From: Phocaeicola_A sp963652075
Lineage (GTDB): Bacteria > Bacteroidota > Bacteroidia > Bacteroidales > Bacteroidaceae
Assembly (NCBI GenBank): GCA_963652075.1
Contig: CAVJRQ010000024.1
Location: 1 to 22,584 of the forward strand
Reading direction: 5' to 3'
Length of the DNA stretch: 22,584 nucleotides
In this document: positions 5,406 through 13,292 of the stretch, one piece after another
Layout: each line of letters starts with the position of its first letter
Position numbering within the stretch: the first letter of the stretch is position 1
Program-made: the position numbers and the translations under genes
Notes under the pieces: generated by a model
Databases searched by the model: none
The model's input: only the letters and a program-made list of their open reading frames with translations
Told to the model about the DNA's origin: nothing

Positions 5406-7565
5406 ATGAAAGTATATCAAACAAATGAAATCAAAAACATTGCGCTTTTAGGCAATGATGGCTCGGGTAAAACCACCCTCACAGAGGCTTTGCTCTATGA
5501 GAGTGGTATTATAAAACGTCGCGGACGCATTACGGCCAAGAATACTGTTAGTGATTATTTCCCCGTAGAGCAGGAGTATGGATATTCGGTCTTCTCCACG
5601 GTCTTCCATGTGGAATGGAACGGTAAAAAGCTGAATATTATTGACTGCCCGGGCAGTGACGACTTTGTTGGTGCGGCTCTGACGGCACTCAATGTGACCG
5701 ATACGGCCGTCCTGCTGCTCAATGGACAATACGGTCCCGAGGTGGGCACGCAAAACCACTTCCGTTATACCGAGAAGTTGGGTAAGCCGGTCATCTTCCT
5801 GGTGAACCAGCTCGATAACGAGAAGTGCGACTACGACCATGTGTTGGAGCAACTGAAGAGCATCTACGGCTCGAAGGTGGTTCCCGTACAATACCCGTTG
5901 GCTACAGGCCCGGGATTCAATTCGTTGATTGATGTGCTGTTGATGAAGAAATACTCTTGGGGACCGGATGGCGGACAGCCGACCATCGAAGAGATTCCCG
6001 CCGAAGAGATGGAAAAGGCAAAAGAATGGAACAAAACATTGATAGAGGCAGCCGCTGAACATGATGAGGGGCTGATGGAAAAATTCTTTGAAAAAGATTC
6101 GCTGACGGAAGACGAGATGCGTGAAGGTATCCGCAAGGGACTGGCGTCGAGAGGCATGTTCCCCGTGTTCTGCGTATGCGCAGGCAAAGACATGGGCGTT
6201 CGCCGCTTGATGGAGTTCCTGGGCAACGTGGTGCCTTTTGTCTCTGAAATGCCGAAGGTACACAATACACGCGGTGAAGTGGTGGAACCGGATTCCAACG
6301 GTCCTACTTCGCTCTATTTCTTCAAGACCGCCGTTGAACCGCATATTGGCGACGTTCAGTACTTCAAGGTGATGAGCGGCACCGTGCACGAAGGCGATGA
6401 TTTGGGTAATGCTGACCGTGGGTCTAAGGAGCGTATGGCGCAGCTCTATGTCTGTGCGGGTGCCAACCGCATCAAGGTGGAGGAACTGAAAGCCGGTGAC
6501 ATCGGCTGTACCGTTAAGCTGAAAGACGTACACACCGGAAATACGCTCAACGGCAAGGGTGCTGAAAATCGGTTCAACTTCATCAAATACCCCAATCCGA
6601 AGTACTCGCGTGCCATTAAACCGGTGAACGAGGCGGAGACGGAGAAGATGATGGCCATCCTCAACCGCATGCGTGAGGAAGACCCCACATGGGTGGTGGA
6701 ACAGTCCAAGGAGCTGCGTCAGACCATTGTACATGGCCAGGGCGAGTTCCACTTGCGTACGCTCAAATGGCGCTTGGAGAACAACGAGAAGTTGCAGATA
6801 AAGTTCGAAGAGCCTAAGATTCCTTACCGTGAAACCATCACCAAGGCTGCCCGTGCGGACTATCGCCATAAGAAACAGTCCGGCGGTGCGGGTCAGTTCG
6901 GTGAGGTTCACCTCATCGTAGAGCCCTACTACGAAGGAATGCCCGCTCCGGATGTCTACAAGTTCAACGGACAGGAATTCAAGATTAACGTCAAGGGCAC
7001 GGAGGAAGTACCCTTGGAGTGGGGCGGCAAACTGGTCTTCGTTAACAGCATCGTTGGTGGCTCCATCGACGCGCGTTTCATGCCGGCTATCCTCAAGGGA
7101 ATCATGAGCCGCATGGAGCAAGGCCCGCTCACAGGTTCCTATGCCCGCGATGTACGCGTCATTGTCTACGACGGAAAGATGCACCCGGTAGACTCCAACG
7201 AAATCTCCTTCATGCTGGCTGGTCGCAACGCCTTCAGCGAAGCCTTCAAGAACGCCGGTCCGAAGATTCTGGAACCTATCTATGACGTGGAAGTCTTCGT
7301 CCCCAGCGACAAGATGGGCGATGTGATGGGTGACTTGCAGGGTCGTCGTGCCATGATTATGGGCATGAGCAGTGAGAACGGCTACGAGAAACTCTCCGCC
7401 AAGGTGCCTCTCAAGGAGATGTCTTCCTACTCCACGGCGTTGAGTTCCCTCACCGGTGGACGCGCCTCCTTCGTCATGAAGTTCGCAAGCTACGAACTGG
7501 TACCGTCCGACGTACAGGAGAAACTGATTAAGGAGTTCGAGGCGAACCAAGCGAAAGACGAGTAA
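5406..7565 (+). CDS. fusA2: elongation factor G paralog (EF-G2 type) with altered GTPase motifs
   Basis: 719 aa with full EF-G architecture: G domain, domains II and III, domain IV (HPVDS near the tip) and C-terminal domain V. The G1 loop is GNDGSGKTT (16-24), against AHIDAGKTT in canonical EF-G. G3 is DCPGSDDF (80-87), against DTPGHVDF, so the catalytic His position holds Ser84. G4 is NQLD (134-137), against NKMD. The switch-I RGITI region reads YGYSV. It therefore matches the Bacteroides EF-G2 class, reported to support translocation without GTP hydrolysis, under control of the carbon-starvation regulator Cur and needed for gut colonization. That function is by homology. The gene stands alone with its own leader and downstream hairpins. 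A tetracycline-resistance ribosomal protection protein is the other family to consider, but resemblance along the length favours EF-G2. Confidence 0.9.
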   Translation: MKVYQTNEIKNIALLGNDGSGKTTLTEALLYESGIIKRRGRITAKNTVSDYFPVEQEYGYSVFSTVFHVEWNGKKLNIIDCPGSDDFVGAALTALNVTDTAVLLLNGQYGPEVGTQNHFRYTEKLGKPVIFLVNQLDNEKCDYDHVLEQLKSIYGSKVVPVQYPLATGPGFNSLIDVLLMKKYSWGPDGGQPTIEEIPAEEMEKAKEWNKTLIEAAAEHDEGLMEKFFEKDSLTEDEMREGIRKGLASRGMFPVFCVCAGKDMGVRRLMEFLGNVVPFVSEMPKVHNTRGEVVEPDSNGPTSLYFFKTAVEPHIGDVQYFKVMSGTVHEGDDLGNADRGSKERMAQLYVCAGANRIKVEELKAGDIGCTVKLKDVHTGNTLNGKGAENRFNFIKYPNPKYSRAIKPVNEAETEKMMAILNRMREEDPTWVVEQSKELRQTIVHGQGEFHLRTLKWRLENNEKLQIKFEEPKIPYRETITKAARADYRHKKQSGGAGQFGEVHLIVEPYYEGMPAPDVYKFNGQEFKINVKGTEEVPLEWGGKLVFVNSIVGGSIDARFMPAILKGIMSRMEQGPLTGSYARDVRVIVYDGKMHPVDSNEISFMLAGRNAFSEAFKNAGPKILEPIYDVEVFVPSDKMGDVMGDLQGRRAMIMGMSSENGYEKLSAKVPLKEMSSYSTALSSLTGGRASFVMKFASYELVPSDVQEKLIKEFEANQAKDE

Positions 7566-7593
7566 TTTTTGGTTGTTTTTGTTAGTGATTTAG

Positions 7594-7614
7594 GCCTCGG
7601 GTTCTTCCCGAGGC
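7594..7614 (+). terminator. hairpin just after the EF-G paralog
   Basis: GCCTCGGG (7594-7601) and CCCGAGGC (7607-7614) are perfectly complementary over a 5-nt loop, 28 nt past the stop codon. No U tract follows, so termination is uncertain; 3'-end protection is another reading. Confidence 0.5.
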
Positions 7615-7660
7615 TGGCCAACATCAGATAATAGATAAATAGAAGCGCAATAGATAGACA

Positions 7661-7702
7661 AGCCACGGCTGATTCTCCGGAAAGGAGAAGCACGCCGTGG
7701 CT
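7661..7702 (+). terminator. two-part hairpin downstream of the EF-G paralog
   Basis: The outer arms AGCCACGGC (7661-7669) and GCCGTGGCT (7694-7702) enclose the inner arms TTCTCC (7673-7678) and GGAGAA (7684-7689). The run TTCCTTTGTTCC follows. This is the likelier transcript end for the EF-G paralog. Confidence 0.6.
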
Positions 7703-7805
7703 TCCTTTGTTCCTTCACTCTCCCTCTTCTTCCTTTGTTCCCGTTCGCTCCCGGAATCCTCTTGGAAACGTTCCATGAGTCCACATGGAACAAATAAACT
7801 TCGAA

Positions 7806-7840
7806 TTTGTTGGCTACATTGACCGAAAAACGTACTTTTG
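7806..7840 (+). promoter_or_regulatory. promoter of the unrecognised basic protein gene
   Basis: TACTTTTG (7833-7840) fits TAnnTTTG. TTTG at 7806-7809 and TTGG at 7810-7813 are -33 candidates; the latter gives the usual 19-nt spacing. Transcription would start near 7847, so translation must begin at the ATG at 7880. Confidence 0.7.
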
Positions 7841-7879
7841 CCGAAACTAAGGATTTTGTATATACTTAAACAAATAAAA

Positions 7880-8509
7880 ATGGGATTATTCGATATATTC
7901 AAGAAGAAGAAAGCCAGGGACGAAGAGGTGGGCCGTGTGGCCGGCATGGAGGACTTCATGACCCTCATCCGTGTCTACTACCAAGCCGTAATGGCCTCTA
8001 ATCTCGGCATCACCAATCTGGCGTTCCTGCCCGACATGGCCGTGTTCAAGCGTACGCTGAAAGTGCCGACGCAAAACAACAAGCTCGGGTTGGCAGAGAA
8101 GAGCCGTTGCAAGAAGATGCTCATCCAAATCTACGGGCTGAGCGACGATTTCTTCAAGGAGATAGACCTCTCCATCAAGAAAAACTGCCGCAACGTGAAC
8201 GACATCAAGAACTACCTCTACATGTTCCAGGGCTTCAGCCAGGACTTGATGATGCTCATCGGCAACCTCATGAAGTGGAAGTTCCGCATGCCGAGTCTCT
8301 TCAAGAAGATGCTCTATAACCTGACCGAGAAGGCAATCAACGACATACTCACCCGTACCGACTGGAAAGACGACTCCGTGCGCAAGACCTGCGTCAACAT
8401 CCGCAAGTACCAGCACGCCCTCGGCTATTCGCCCAAATGGATGACCGAATATGTCTACAACATTGTGCTCCTGGCCAAGAAGGAACCCAAGCCGAAGGAG
8501 GAGAATTGA
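7880..8509 (+). CDS. conserved-looking basic protein of unknown function
   Basis: 209 aa from the ATG at 7880. An in-frame upstream ATG (7838) overlaps the -7 box, so it is rejected. I do not recognise the family. The N-terminus MGLFDIFKKKK is a short hydrophobic segment followed by lysines, as in proteins that touch the membrane surface, but there is no signal peptide or membrane segment. The rest looks helical and is rich in Lys, Met and aromatics, with a Lys/Pro/Glu tail. Codon use matches the neighbours, and the frame is intact behind a good promoter, so it is very likely a real gene. It stands between the EF-G paralog and the zapA operon, with separate promoters on both sides, so context gives no clear role. 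Confidence 0.85.
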   Translation: MGLFDIFKKKKARDEEVGRVAGMEDFMTLIRVYYQAVMASNLGITNLAFLPDMAVFKRTLKVPTQNNKLGLAEKSRCKKMLIQIYGLSDDFFKEIDLSIKKNCRNVNDIKNYLYMFQGFSQDLMMLIGNLMKWKFRMPSLFKKMLYNLTEKAINDILTRTDWKDDSVRKTCVNIRKYQHALGYSPKWMTEYVYNIVLLAKKEPKPKEEN

Positions 8510-8549
8510 CGAATTTATCCTCGTTCCTTAATTTTTTTTCGTGTTTTGC

Positions 8550-8580
8550 TTTCGTATCTCGAACCAATAACTTATTTTTG
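8550..8580 (+). promoter_or_regulatory. promoter of the ZapB-like/ZapA operon
   Basis: TATTTTTG (8573-8580) fits TAnnTTTG. TTTCG (8550-8554) is a weak -33 candidate at about 18-19 nt. The leader to the ATG at 8599 would be very short, about 12 nt. Confidence 0.6.
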
Positions 8581-8598
8581 TCTACAATTTAGCTTGGC

Positions 8599-8892
8599 AT
8601 GACTGCGGAAGAGAAAAGATTGCTTGATACCTTTGAGGTACGGTTCCATCAGCTGCTCTACAAGTACGAACGGTTGAAGCAGAAGAATGAGGACTTGAGA
8701 ACTTCTATCCTTCAAAGGGATAACGCAATAAAAGAGCTGAAACTGAGCAGTCGAATCTTGGAGGCGAAGTATGCCAATCTGAAGCTGGCGAAAGTTATCA
8801 GTATCAATGATGAGGAAGCCAAAGACGCGAAATTGAAAATATCAAGGCTTGTGCGTGAAGTCGATAAGTGCATCGCTTTATTGAATGCGTAA
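8599..8892 (+). CDS. small coiled-coil protein next to zapA (ZapB-like)
   Basis: 97 aa, almost entirely a predicted coiled coil. Heptad-like leucine/isoleucine spacing runs from about residue 15 to 90, with many Lys/Glu/Arg residues. There is no signal peptide or membrane segment. It lies 24 nt upstream of zapA behind a shared promoter. In gamma-proteobacteria the coiled-coil protein ZapB bridges ZapA to the chromosome terminus. Size, coiled coil and operon position suggest an analogous division role, but sequence similarity to ZapB is not established here. Confidence 0.8.
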   Translation: MTAEEKRLLDTFEVRFHQLLYKYERLKQKNEDLRTSILQRDNAIKELKLSSRILEAKYANLKLAKVISINDEEAKDAKLKISRLVREVDKCIALLNA

Positions 8893-8916
8893 GGACGGAA
8901 ATAAAACGAAGGCGTT

Positions 8917-9225
8917 ATGGACAATAGCGAAAGAAAGATAACTCTGCGGATTGCCGACATGGTGTTTCCTATGCGAATCCACTCCGAGAAGCAGGAGGAG
9001 CTCTACCGTAAGGCGGCGAAGCAGATCAATGATAAACTGAATACGTATCGGTCGCATTTTTCAAACGACGCGGTGGGTAAGGACAAGATTCTGGCGATGG
9101 TGACCATCGATTTTGCCTACACCGCCATTAGCTTGGAAGACCGCAACGATACGGTACCTTTTACGAAGAAGATAGAGTCGCTCAATGCGGAATTGAAGGC
9201 GCTGTTCGATAAGGAAGAGGTATAG
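8917..9225 (+). CDS. zapA: cell division protein ZapA
   Basis: 102 aa. The N-terminal part (about 1-45), with ITLRIADMVFPMRI then EELYRKAAKQINDKL, fits the ZapA fold: beta strands followed by a helix that carries the FtsZ contact region. The C-terminal half is a long helix for dimer/tetramer coiled-coil formation, around TIDFAYTAISLE and onward. ZapA cross-links FtsZ filaments in the division ring. It is second in the operon after the coiled-coil gene and is followed by a structured spacer and rny. Confidence 0.88.
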   Translation: MDNSERKITLRIADMVFPMRIHSEKQEELYRKAAKQINDKLNTYRSHFSNDAVGKDKILAMVTIDFAYTAISLEDRNDTVPFTKKIESLNAELKALFDKEEV

Positions 9226-9254
9226 TTTAACTGGTTATTTTAGTGAACGTATCA

Positions 9255-9311
9255 CGCATTGCTTTTGTTTCGGGGAGAAGAGTTCCCCGGGAGGGAGTAA
9301 TGCGTTTTTTT
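9255..9311 (+). terminator. hairpin with U tract between zapA and rny (terminator, attenuator or small RNA end)
   Basis: The outer stem is CGCATT (9255-9260) with AATGCG (9299-9304). The inner stem is CGGGGA (9271-9276) with TCCCCG (9284-9289). Seven T residues (9305-9311) follow. The T tract ends only 23 nt before the rny ATG and I see no TAnnTTTG box in between. rny expression from upstream would therefore need readthrough. Confidence 0.7.
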
Positions 9312-9334
9312 AATATATATATTATTCATAAATA

Positions 9335-10870
9335 ATGGCAACGACTATTATAATATCAATTGTATGCGCTGTCGTGGGTGCATTTGTCGGTTATACGCTT
9401 TTCAGGTATGTAATGAAAAACAAGTATAACAGCATCCTCAAAGAGGCGCAGGAAGAAGCTGAAGTGATAAAGAAAAACAAGCTGTTGGAGGTGAAGGAGA
9501 AGTTCCTCAACAAGAAGGCCGACCTTGAGAAAGAGGTGGCTCAGCGCAACCAGCGTATCCAGCAGGCGGAGAACAAACTGAAACAGCGTGAGCTGATGCT
9601 CAACCAGAAACAGGAAGAGGTGGCTCGCAAGCGCGGAGAGGTGGAGACCCTCAAGGAAAACTACGACGCGCAACTCTCTATGCTCGACCGCAGGAAGGAG
9701 GAGTTGGAGAAGATGCAGATGCAGGAGCGCGAGAAACTGGAGACCATCAGCGGACTCTCTGCCGAAGAGGCAAAGGAACGGCTCGTGGAGTCGCTCAAGG
9801 AGGAGGCCAAGACACAGGCCGCTTCTTACATCAACGACATCATGGACGATGCCAAGATGACCGCCAACAAAGAGGCTAAGAAAATCGTGATACAAAGTAT
9901 ACAGCGTGTGGCTACCGAGACGGCCATCGAGAACTCCGTCACTGTGTTCCATATTGATTCGGACGAGGTGAAGGGACGCATCATCGGACGTGAAGGTCGC
10001 AACATCCGTGCCCTCGAAGCCGCTACGGGTGTGGAGATTGTGGTCGACGACACCCCCGAAGCCATTGTCCTCTCCGCTTTCGACCCCGTACGCCGTGAGG
10101 TAGCCCGTCTGGCACTCCATCAGTTGGTGGCCGACGGACGTATCCACCCCGCACGCATCGAAGAGGTGGTGGCCAAGGTTCGCAAACAGGTGGAGGAGGA
10201 GATTGTGGAGACCGGTAAACGTACCACCATCGACCTCGGTATTCACGGCCTGCACCCCGAATTGATTCGCCTGATCGGTAAGATGAAATATCGCTCCAGT
10301 TACGGACAGAACTTGCTGCAACACGCCCGTGAGACGGCCAACCTCTGCGCCGTCATGGCATCTGAGTTGGGTCTGAACCCGAAGAAAGCCAAACGTGCCG
10401 GTTTGCTCCACGATATTGGTAAAGTGCCTGATGAGGAGCCCGAATTGCCGCACGCTTTGCTCGGTCAGAAGATTGCGGAGAAATACAAGGAGAAACCGGA
10501 CATCTGCAATGCCATCGGTGCCCATCACGACGAGGTGGAGATGGAAACCCTTATCGCACCCATCGTACAGGTGTGCGACGCTATCTCCGGTGCCCGTCCG
10601 GGTGCTCGCCGCGAGATTGTAGAGGCCTACATCAAGCGTCTGAACGACTTGGAGCAGTTGGCTCTCTCTTACCCCGGTGTCACCAAGACCTACGCCATCC
10701 AGGCAGGACGCGAGTTGCGTGTCATTGTCGGTGCAGACAAGATTGACGACAAGGCTACCGAGAACCTCTCCGAAGAGATAGCCCAAAAGATTCAGAACGA
10801 AATGACCTATCCCGGTCAAGTGAAGATTACCGTCATCCGCGAGACGCGTGCGGTCAGCTTCGCCAAATAG
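9335..10870 (+). CDS. rny: ribonuclease Y
   Basis: 511 aa, the family's usual length. An N-terminal membrane helix (about 4-27) anchors it to the inner membrane. A long Lys/Glu-rich coiled coil follows (about 30-190). A KH RNA-binding domain has GRIIGREGRN at 214-223. The HD phosphohydrolase domain has the catalytic pair His359-Asp360 in LLHDIGK and AHHDE further on. RNase Y is an endonuclease that starts mRNA decay and can scaffold a degradosome. It follows zapA behind a hairpin with a U tract. ATG at 9335 is chosen because the membrane segment begins immediately. Confidence 0.96.
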   Translation: MATTIIISIVCAVVGAFVGYTLFRYVMKNKYNSILKEAQEEAEVIKKNKLLEVKEKFLNKKADLEKEVAQRNQRIQQAENKLKQRELMLNQKQEEVARKRGEVETLKENYDAQLSMLDRRKEELEKMQMQEREKLETISGLSAEEAKERLVESLKEEAKTQAASYINDIMDDAKMTANKEAKKIVIQSIQRVATETAIENSVTVFHIDSDEVKGRIIGREGRNIRALEAATGVEIVVDDTPEAIVLSAFDPVRREVARLALHQLVADGRIHPARIEEVVAKVRKQVEEEIVETGKRTTIDLGIHGLHPELIRLIGKMKYRSSYGQNLLQHARETANLCAVMASELGLNPKKAKRAGLLHDIGKVPDEEPELPHALLGQKIAEKYKEKPDICNAIGAHHDEVEMETLIAPIVQVCDAISGARPGARREIVEAYIKRLNDLEQLALSYPGVTKTYAIQAGRELRVIVGADKIDDKATENLSEEIAQKIQNEMTYPGQVKITVIRETRAVSFAK

Positions 10871-10912
10871 GGTAGGACAGGACGTGTGCGGATGATTAAA
10901 TAAGTGAAGTGT

Positions 10913-11566
10913 ATGAAACCAATGGTAGCTCCGTCTCTGCTCTCCGCGAACTTCGCGGACTTGCGTACGGACATTGAGATGATAAACCGAAGCGAGGCCG
11001 ACTGGCTTCACTTGGACATCATGGATGGTGTCTTCGTGCCCAACATCTCCTTCGGGTTTCCCGTGCTCAAGCATGTGGCGGAGTTATGCCAAAAGCCGCT
11101 CGATGTGCACTTGATGATAGTGGAACCGGGCAAGTTCCTCCACGAGGTGCAGGCATTGGGGGCTATGATGATGAACGTACACTATGAGGCTTGTCCCCAT
11201 CTGCACCGTACCGTTCAACAAATAAAGGAAACAGGCATGAAGGCGGGGGTCACATTGAACCCCGCCACGCCCGTCTCCCTTTTGGCGGACATCATCCGTG
11301 ATGTGGACATGGTGCTGCTCATGAGCGTTAACCCCGGCTTCGGCGGCCAGCGTTTTATTCCCCATACATTGGACAAGGTGGCCCAACTGCGTCGGCTCAT
11401 TGCCGACAGTGGATCGCAAGCCCTCATCGAGATTGACGGTGGCGTGAATCTGCAAACGGGCAAGCAGCTGATAGACGCAGGTGCCGACATTCTGGTGGCC
11501 GGCAGCTCCGTCTTCAAGGCAGAGAACCCCACGGCGATGATTCATCAACTCAAAACCATCGGCTGA
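10913..11566 (+). CDS. rpe: ribulose-phosphate 3-epimerase
   Basis: 217 aa from the ATG at 10913; a GTG three codons upstream (10904) is a less likely start. It is a TIM barrel with the family landmarks APSLLSANF, LHLDIMDG, DVHLMI, NPGFGGQ, IDGGV and AGSSVF, including the metal-binding His and Asp residues. It interconverts ribulose-5-phosphate and xylulose-5-phosphate in the pentose phosphate pathway, in the cytoplasm. It lies 42 nt after rny, and its stop is 5 nt before the comEC GTG, so rny-rpe-comEC may be cotranscribed. Confidence 0.96.
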   Translation: MKPMVAPSLLSANFADLRTDIEMINRSEADWLHLDIMDGVFVPNISFGFPVLKHVAELCQKPLDVHLMIVEPGKFLHEVQALGAMMMNVHYEACPHLHRTVQQIKETGMKAGVTLNPATPVSLLADIIRDVDMVLLMSVNPGFGGQRFIPHTLDKVAQLRRLIADSGSQALIEIDGGVNLQTGKQLIDAGADILVAGSSVFKAENPTAMIHQLKTIG

Positions 11567-11571
11567 CAACG

Positions 11572-13191
11572 GTGAAGCCCCTTTCCTCCGAACTCCCCAA
11601 GTACCCCTTTGTACGATTCCTTATTCCTTTGGCGGCAGGCATTTTCTGCGGTGACTTCTTTTCGTTGCCTTACCTTCCGTTCGCTCTCTTCGGCGTTGTC
11701 TGTCTTGCGCTCTTGGTCATCCTCCATTGTACGCAACCCTCTCTTTTCGGTGTCAATGGTGCCGTTGGTGGCCGTGACCACAAATCACTTTTCCGTTACC
11801 TGACGCAACCCGTCGCTTTTGGTGTCGTGTCGTTCCTTTTCTTCTTTGCCTTGGGAGCCGTCATGCTCTCCGTGCAGACCCGTCAGTACCGGCACACATG
11901 GCCAGACGGAAGTAAGGGCTATGTGGGCGTGCTGCAGGATATCCCGGTGGAAAAGAAACGTAGCTACCAACTGCGGGTGACGGTCGATGGACAGTCCGTA
12001 CTGCTCTATCTGTCAAAGGACTCGTTGCTCCGCCACGTTCATCGGGGCGACACTGTCCTCTTCCACGCTCGCATCAAAGCTCCCGAAAATACTTTCTCAG
12101 CGGGTACGTTCGACTATGCCCGTTACCTGATGCACCAAGGCATCACTGGAACTGCCTATGCCGGAACGGGTCGTTGGCGGTGTCTGCCCGGCGACCCGTC
12201 TGACCGCACCCTACGGATGAAGTCGCTCCGCTTGCGCGATGCCCTCCTGCAACGATATGTCCGCCTCGGTTTCAAGGACGATGAACTGGCGGTACTCTCC
12301 GCACTCACGTTGGGTGAGAAACGCGGCTTGCAGGACGAAATCAAGGAGACCTACTCCGTGACGGGTGCAAGTCATATCCTCGCGCTCTCGGGACTCCATA
12401 CCGGCATCCTTTGGGGAATCCTTGCCTTTCTGCTCTCGCTCTTGCCCTTGGGTAGGGCTGCCGGTTGGGTTCGTGGCCTCCTCCCGGTCGTTCTTCTGTG
12501 GGCGTTTGCCTTTCTGGTGGGCTTGTCCCCGTCCGTCGTCCGCTCCGTCACCATGATTTCCGTCTTGGCGTTGGGTGATTGCCTGCGCCGTCGCTCCCTC
12601 TCGCTCAACACCTTGGCACTGGCGGCTTGGATGATGTTGCTCGTCCATCCGTTCTACCTCTTTGATGTGGGCTTCCAGATGTCCTATCTTGCCGTAGCTG
12701 CCATCCTGCTCATCCAGCCTGCGCTTAGCCGGCTATGGCAGCCCGCTTCCCGTCCACTGCGTTGGTTGTGGGGCAGTGTCACGGTCTCCATCGCCGCCCA
12801 GATTGGAGTGGCTCCCCTCATTGCGCTCTACTTCTCTCGCTTCTCCGTTTGGTTCCTGCTTACCAATCTCATCGTCATTCCGCTTACGTTCTGTCTGGTG
12901 GCCGGTGCATTGTTCATGCTCTGCGTGGGCTTTTGGTTACCCTTGCAGCAACTGGTCGCCTCTCTGCTCAACGTCACGCTCTCCGGGATGCATGCGGCTT
13001 TGCGCTGGATTGAATCACTCCCTTTCGCCTCCATCGACGATCTCCATTTCTCCGCCCTTCAAGTCTGTTGCTTCTATGCGGGACTTCTCTTCCTTTTGGC
13101 TTTCTGCCGTTGGAAGTCGGCTTCCCACCTTGCCGGTGCGCTTCTCTCCGTGGCTGCCTTCCTTGCGTTGGGCATCGCTGACTATTTCTGA
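11572..13191 (+). CDS. ComEC/Rec2-family DNA uptake channel protein
   Basis: 539 aa starting with GTG, 5 nt after rpe. The N-terminal region (about 15-110) has membrane segments and precedes a soluble OB-like (DUF4131-type) part around 120-195. The Competence domain (about 225-500) starts near LSALTLGEKRGL and the ASHILALSGLHTG motif and has multiple membrane helices. It ends shortly after the last helices. The metallo-beta-lactamase-like C-terminal domain of B. subtilis ComEC is absent. The family carries single-stranded DNA across the inner membrane in natural transformation. Whether this organism is competent cannot be told. There is no sign of frameshift at the 3' end. Confidence 0.9.
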   Translation: MKPLSSELPKYPFVRFLIPLAAGIFCGDFFSLPYLPFALFGVVCLALLVILHCTQPSLFGVNGAVGGRDHKSLFRYLTQPVAFGVVSFLFFFALGAVMLSVQTRQYRHTWPDGSKGYVGVLQDIPVEKKRSYQLRVTVDGQSVLLYLSKDSLLRHVHRGDTVLFHARIKAPENTFSAGTFDYARYLMHQGITGTAYAGTGRWRCLPGDPSDRTLRMKSLRLRDALLQRYVRLGFKDDELAVLSALTLGEKRGLQDEIKETYSVTGASHILALSGLHTGILWGILAFLLSLLPLGRAAGWVRGLLPVVLLWAFAFLVGLSPSVVRSVTMISVLALGDCLRRRSLSLNTLALAAWMMLLVHPFYLFDVGFQMSYLAVAAILLIQPALSRLWQPASRPLRWLWGSVTVSIAAQIGVAPLIALYFSRFSVWFLLTNLIVIPLTFCLVAGALFMLCVGFWLPLQQLVASLLNVTLSGMHAALRWIESLPFASIDDLHFSALQVCCFYAGLLFLLAFCRWKSASHLAGALLSVAAFLALGIADYF

Positions 13192-13258
13192 ATGACTGAA
13201 AGGGAGCGTGCGCATCGGTATATTTCAGCGCGGCAGTGGGAGAATTGCAAAATATTTG

Positions 13259-13266
13259 TATCTTTG
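13259..13266 (+). promoter_or_regulatory. -7 box of the DHH phosphoesterase gene
   Basis: TATCTTTG fits TAnnTTTG, 26 nt before the ATG at 13293. Transcription from here excludes the upstream in-frame start at 13236. A -33 element is not obvious. Confidence 0.6.
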
Positions 13267-13292
13267 CCACCTTAAATCAAACACAAGAGAAT

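Larger units (their letters stand above)
7566..7879. other. intergenic region with two hairpins and a promoter
   Basis: Just over 300 bp without a gene. It holds the hairpin at 7594-7614, a compound hairpin at 7661-7702 and the promoter at 7806-7840. A CT-rich plus-strand stretch (about 7700-7760) follows the second hairpin. Short minus-strand frames here cross the hairpins and are not credible genes. Confidence 0.7.

Noticed and set aside
5448..7550. 700-codon open frame antisense to the EF-G paralog
   Set aside because: The sense frame matches EF-G along its whole length. The antisense peptide has the His/Leu/Val-rich composition typical of a mirror of GC-biased codons. Similar antisense frames lie opposite rny, glmM, GH28, the barrel and the M64 gene.
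7838..7879. N-terminal extension of the unknown protein to an upstream ATG at 7838
   Set aside because: The codon overlaps the TACTTTTG promoter box, so it would lie upstream of the transcription start.
9226..9334. Full 6S RNA gene between zapA and rny
   Set aside because: Only 109 nt are available and I cannot see the long closing stem and central bulge of 6S RNA. The hairpin with U tract is kept as a terminator or small RNA end.
13236..13292. Extended start of the DHH phosphoesterase
   Set aside because: The extension contains the TATCTTTG box at 13259-13266 and adds residues unlike the family N-terminus.
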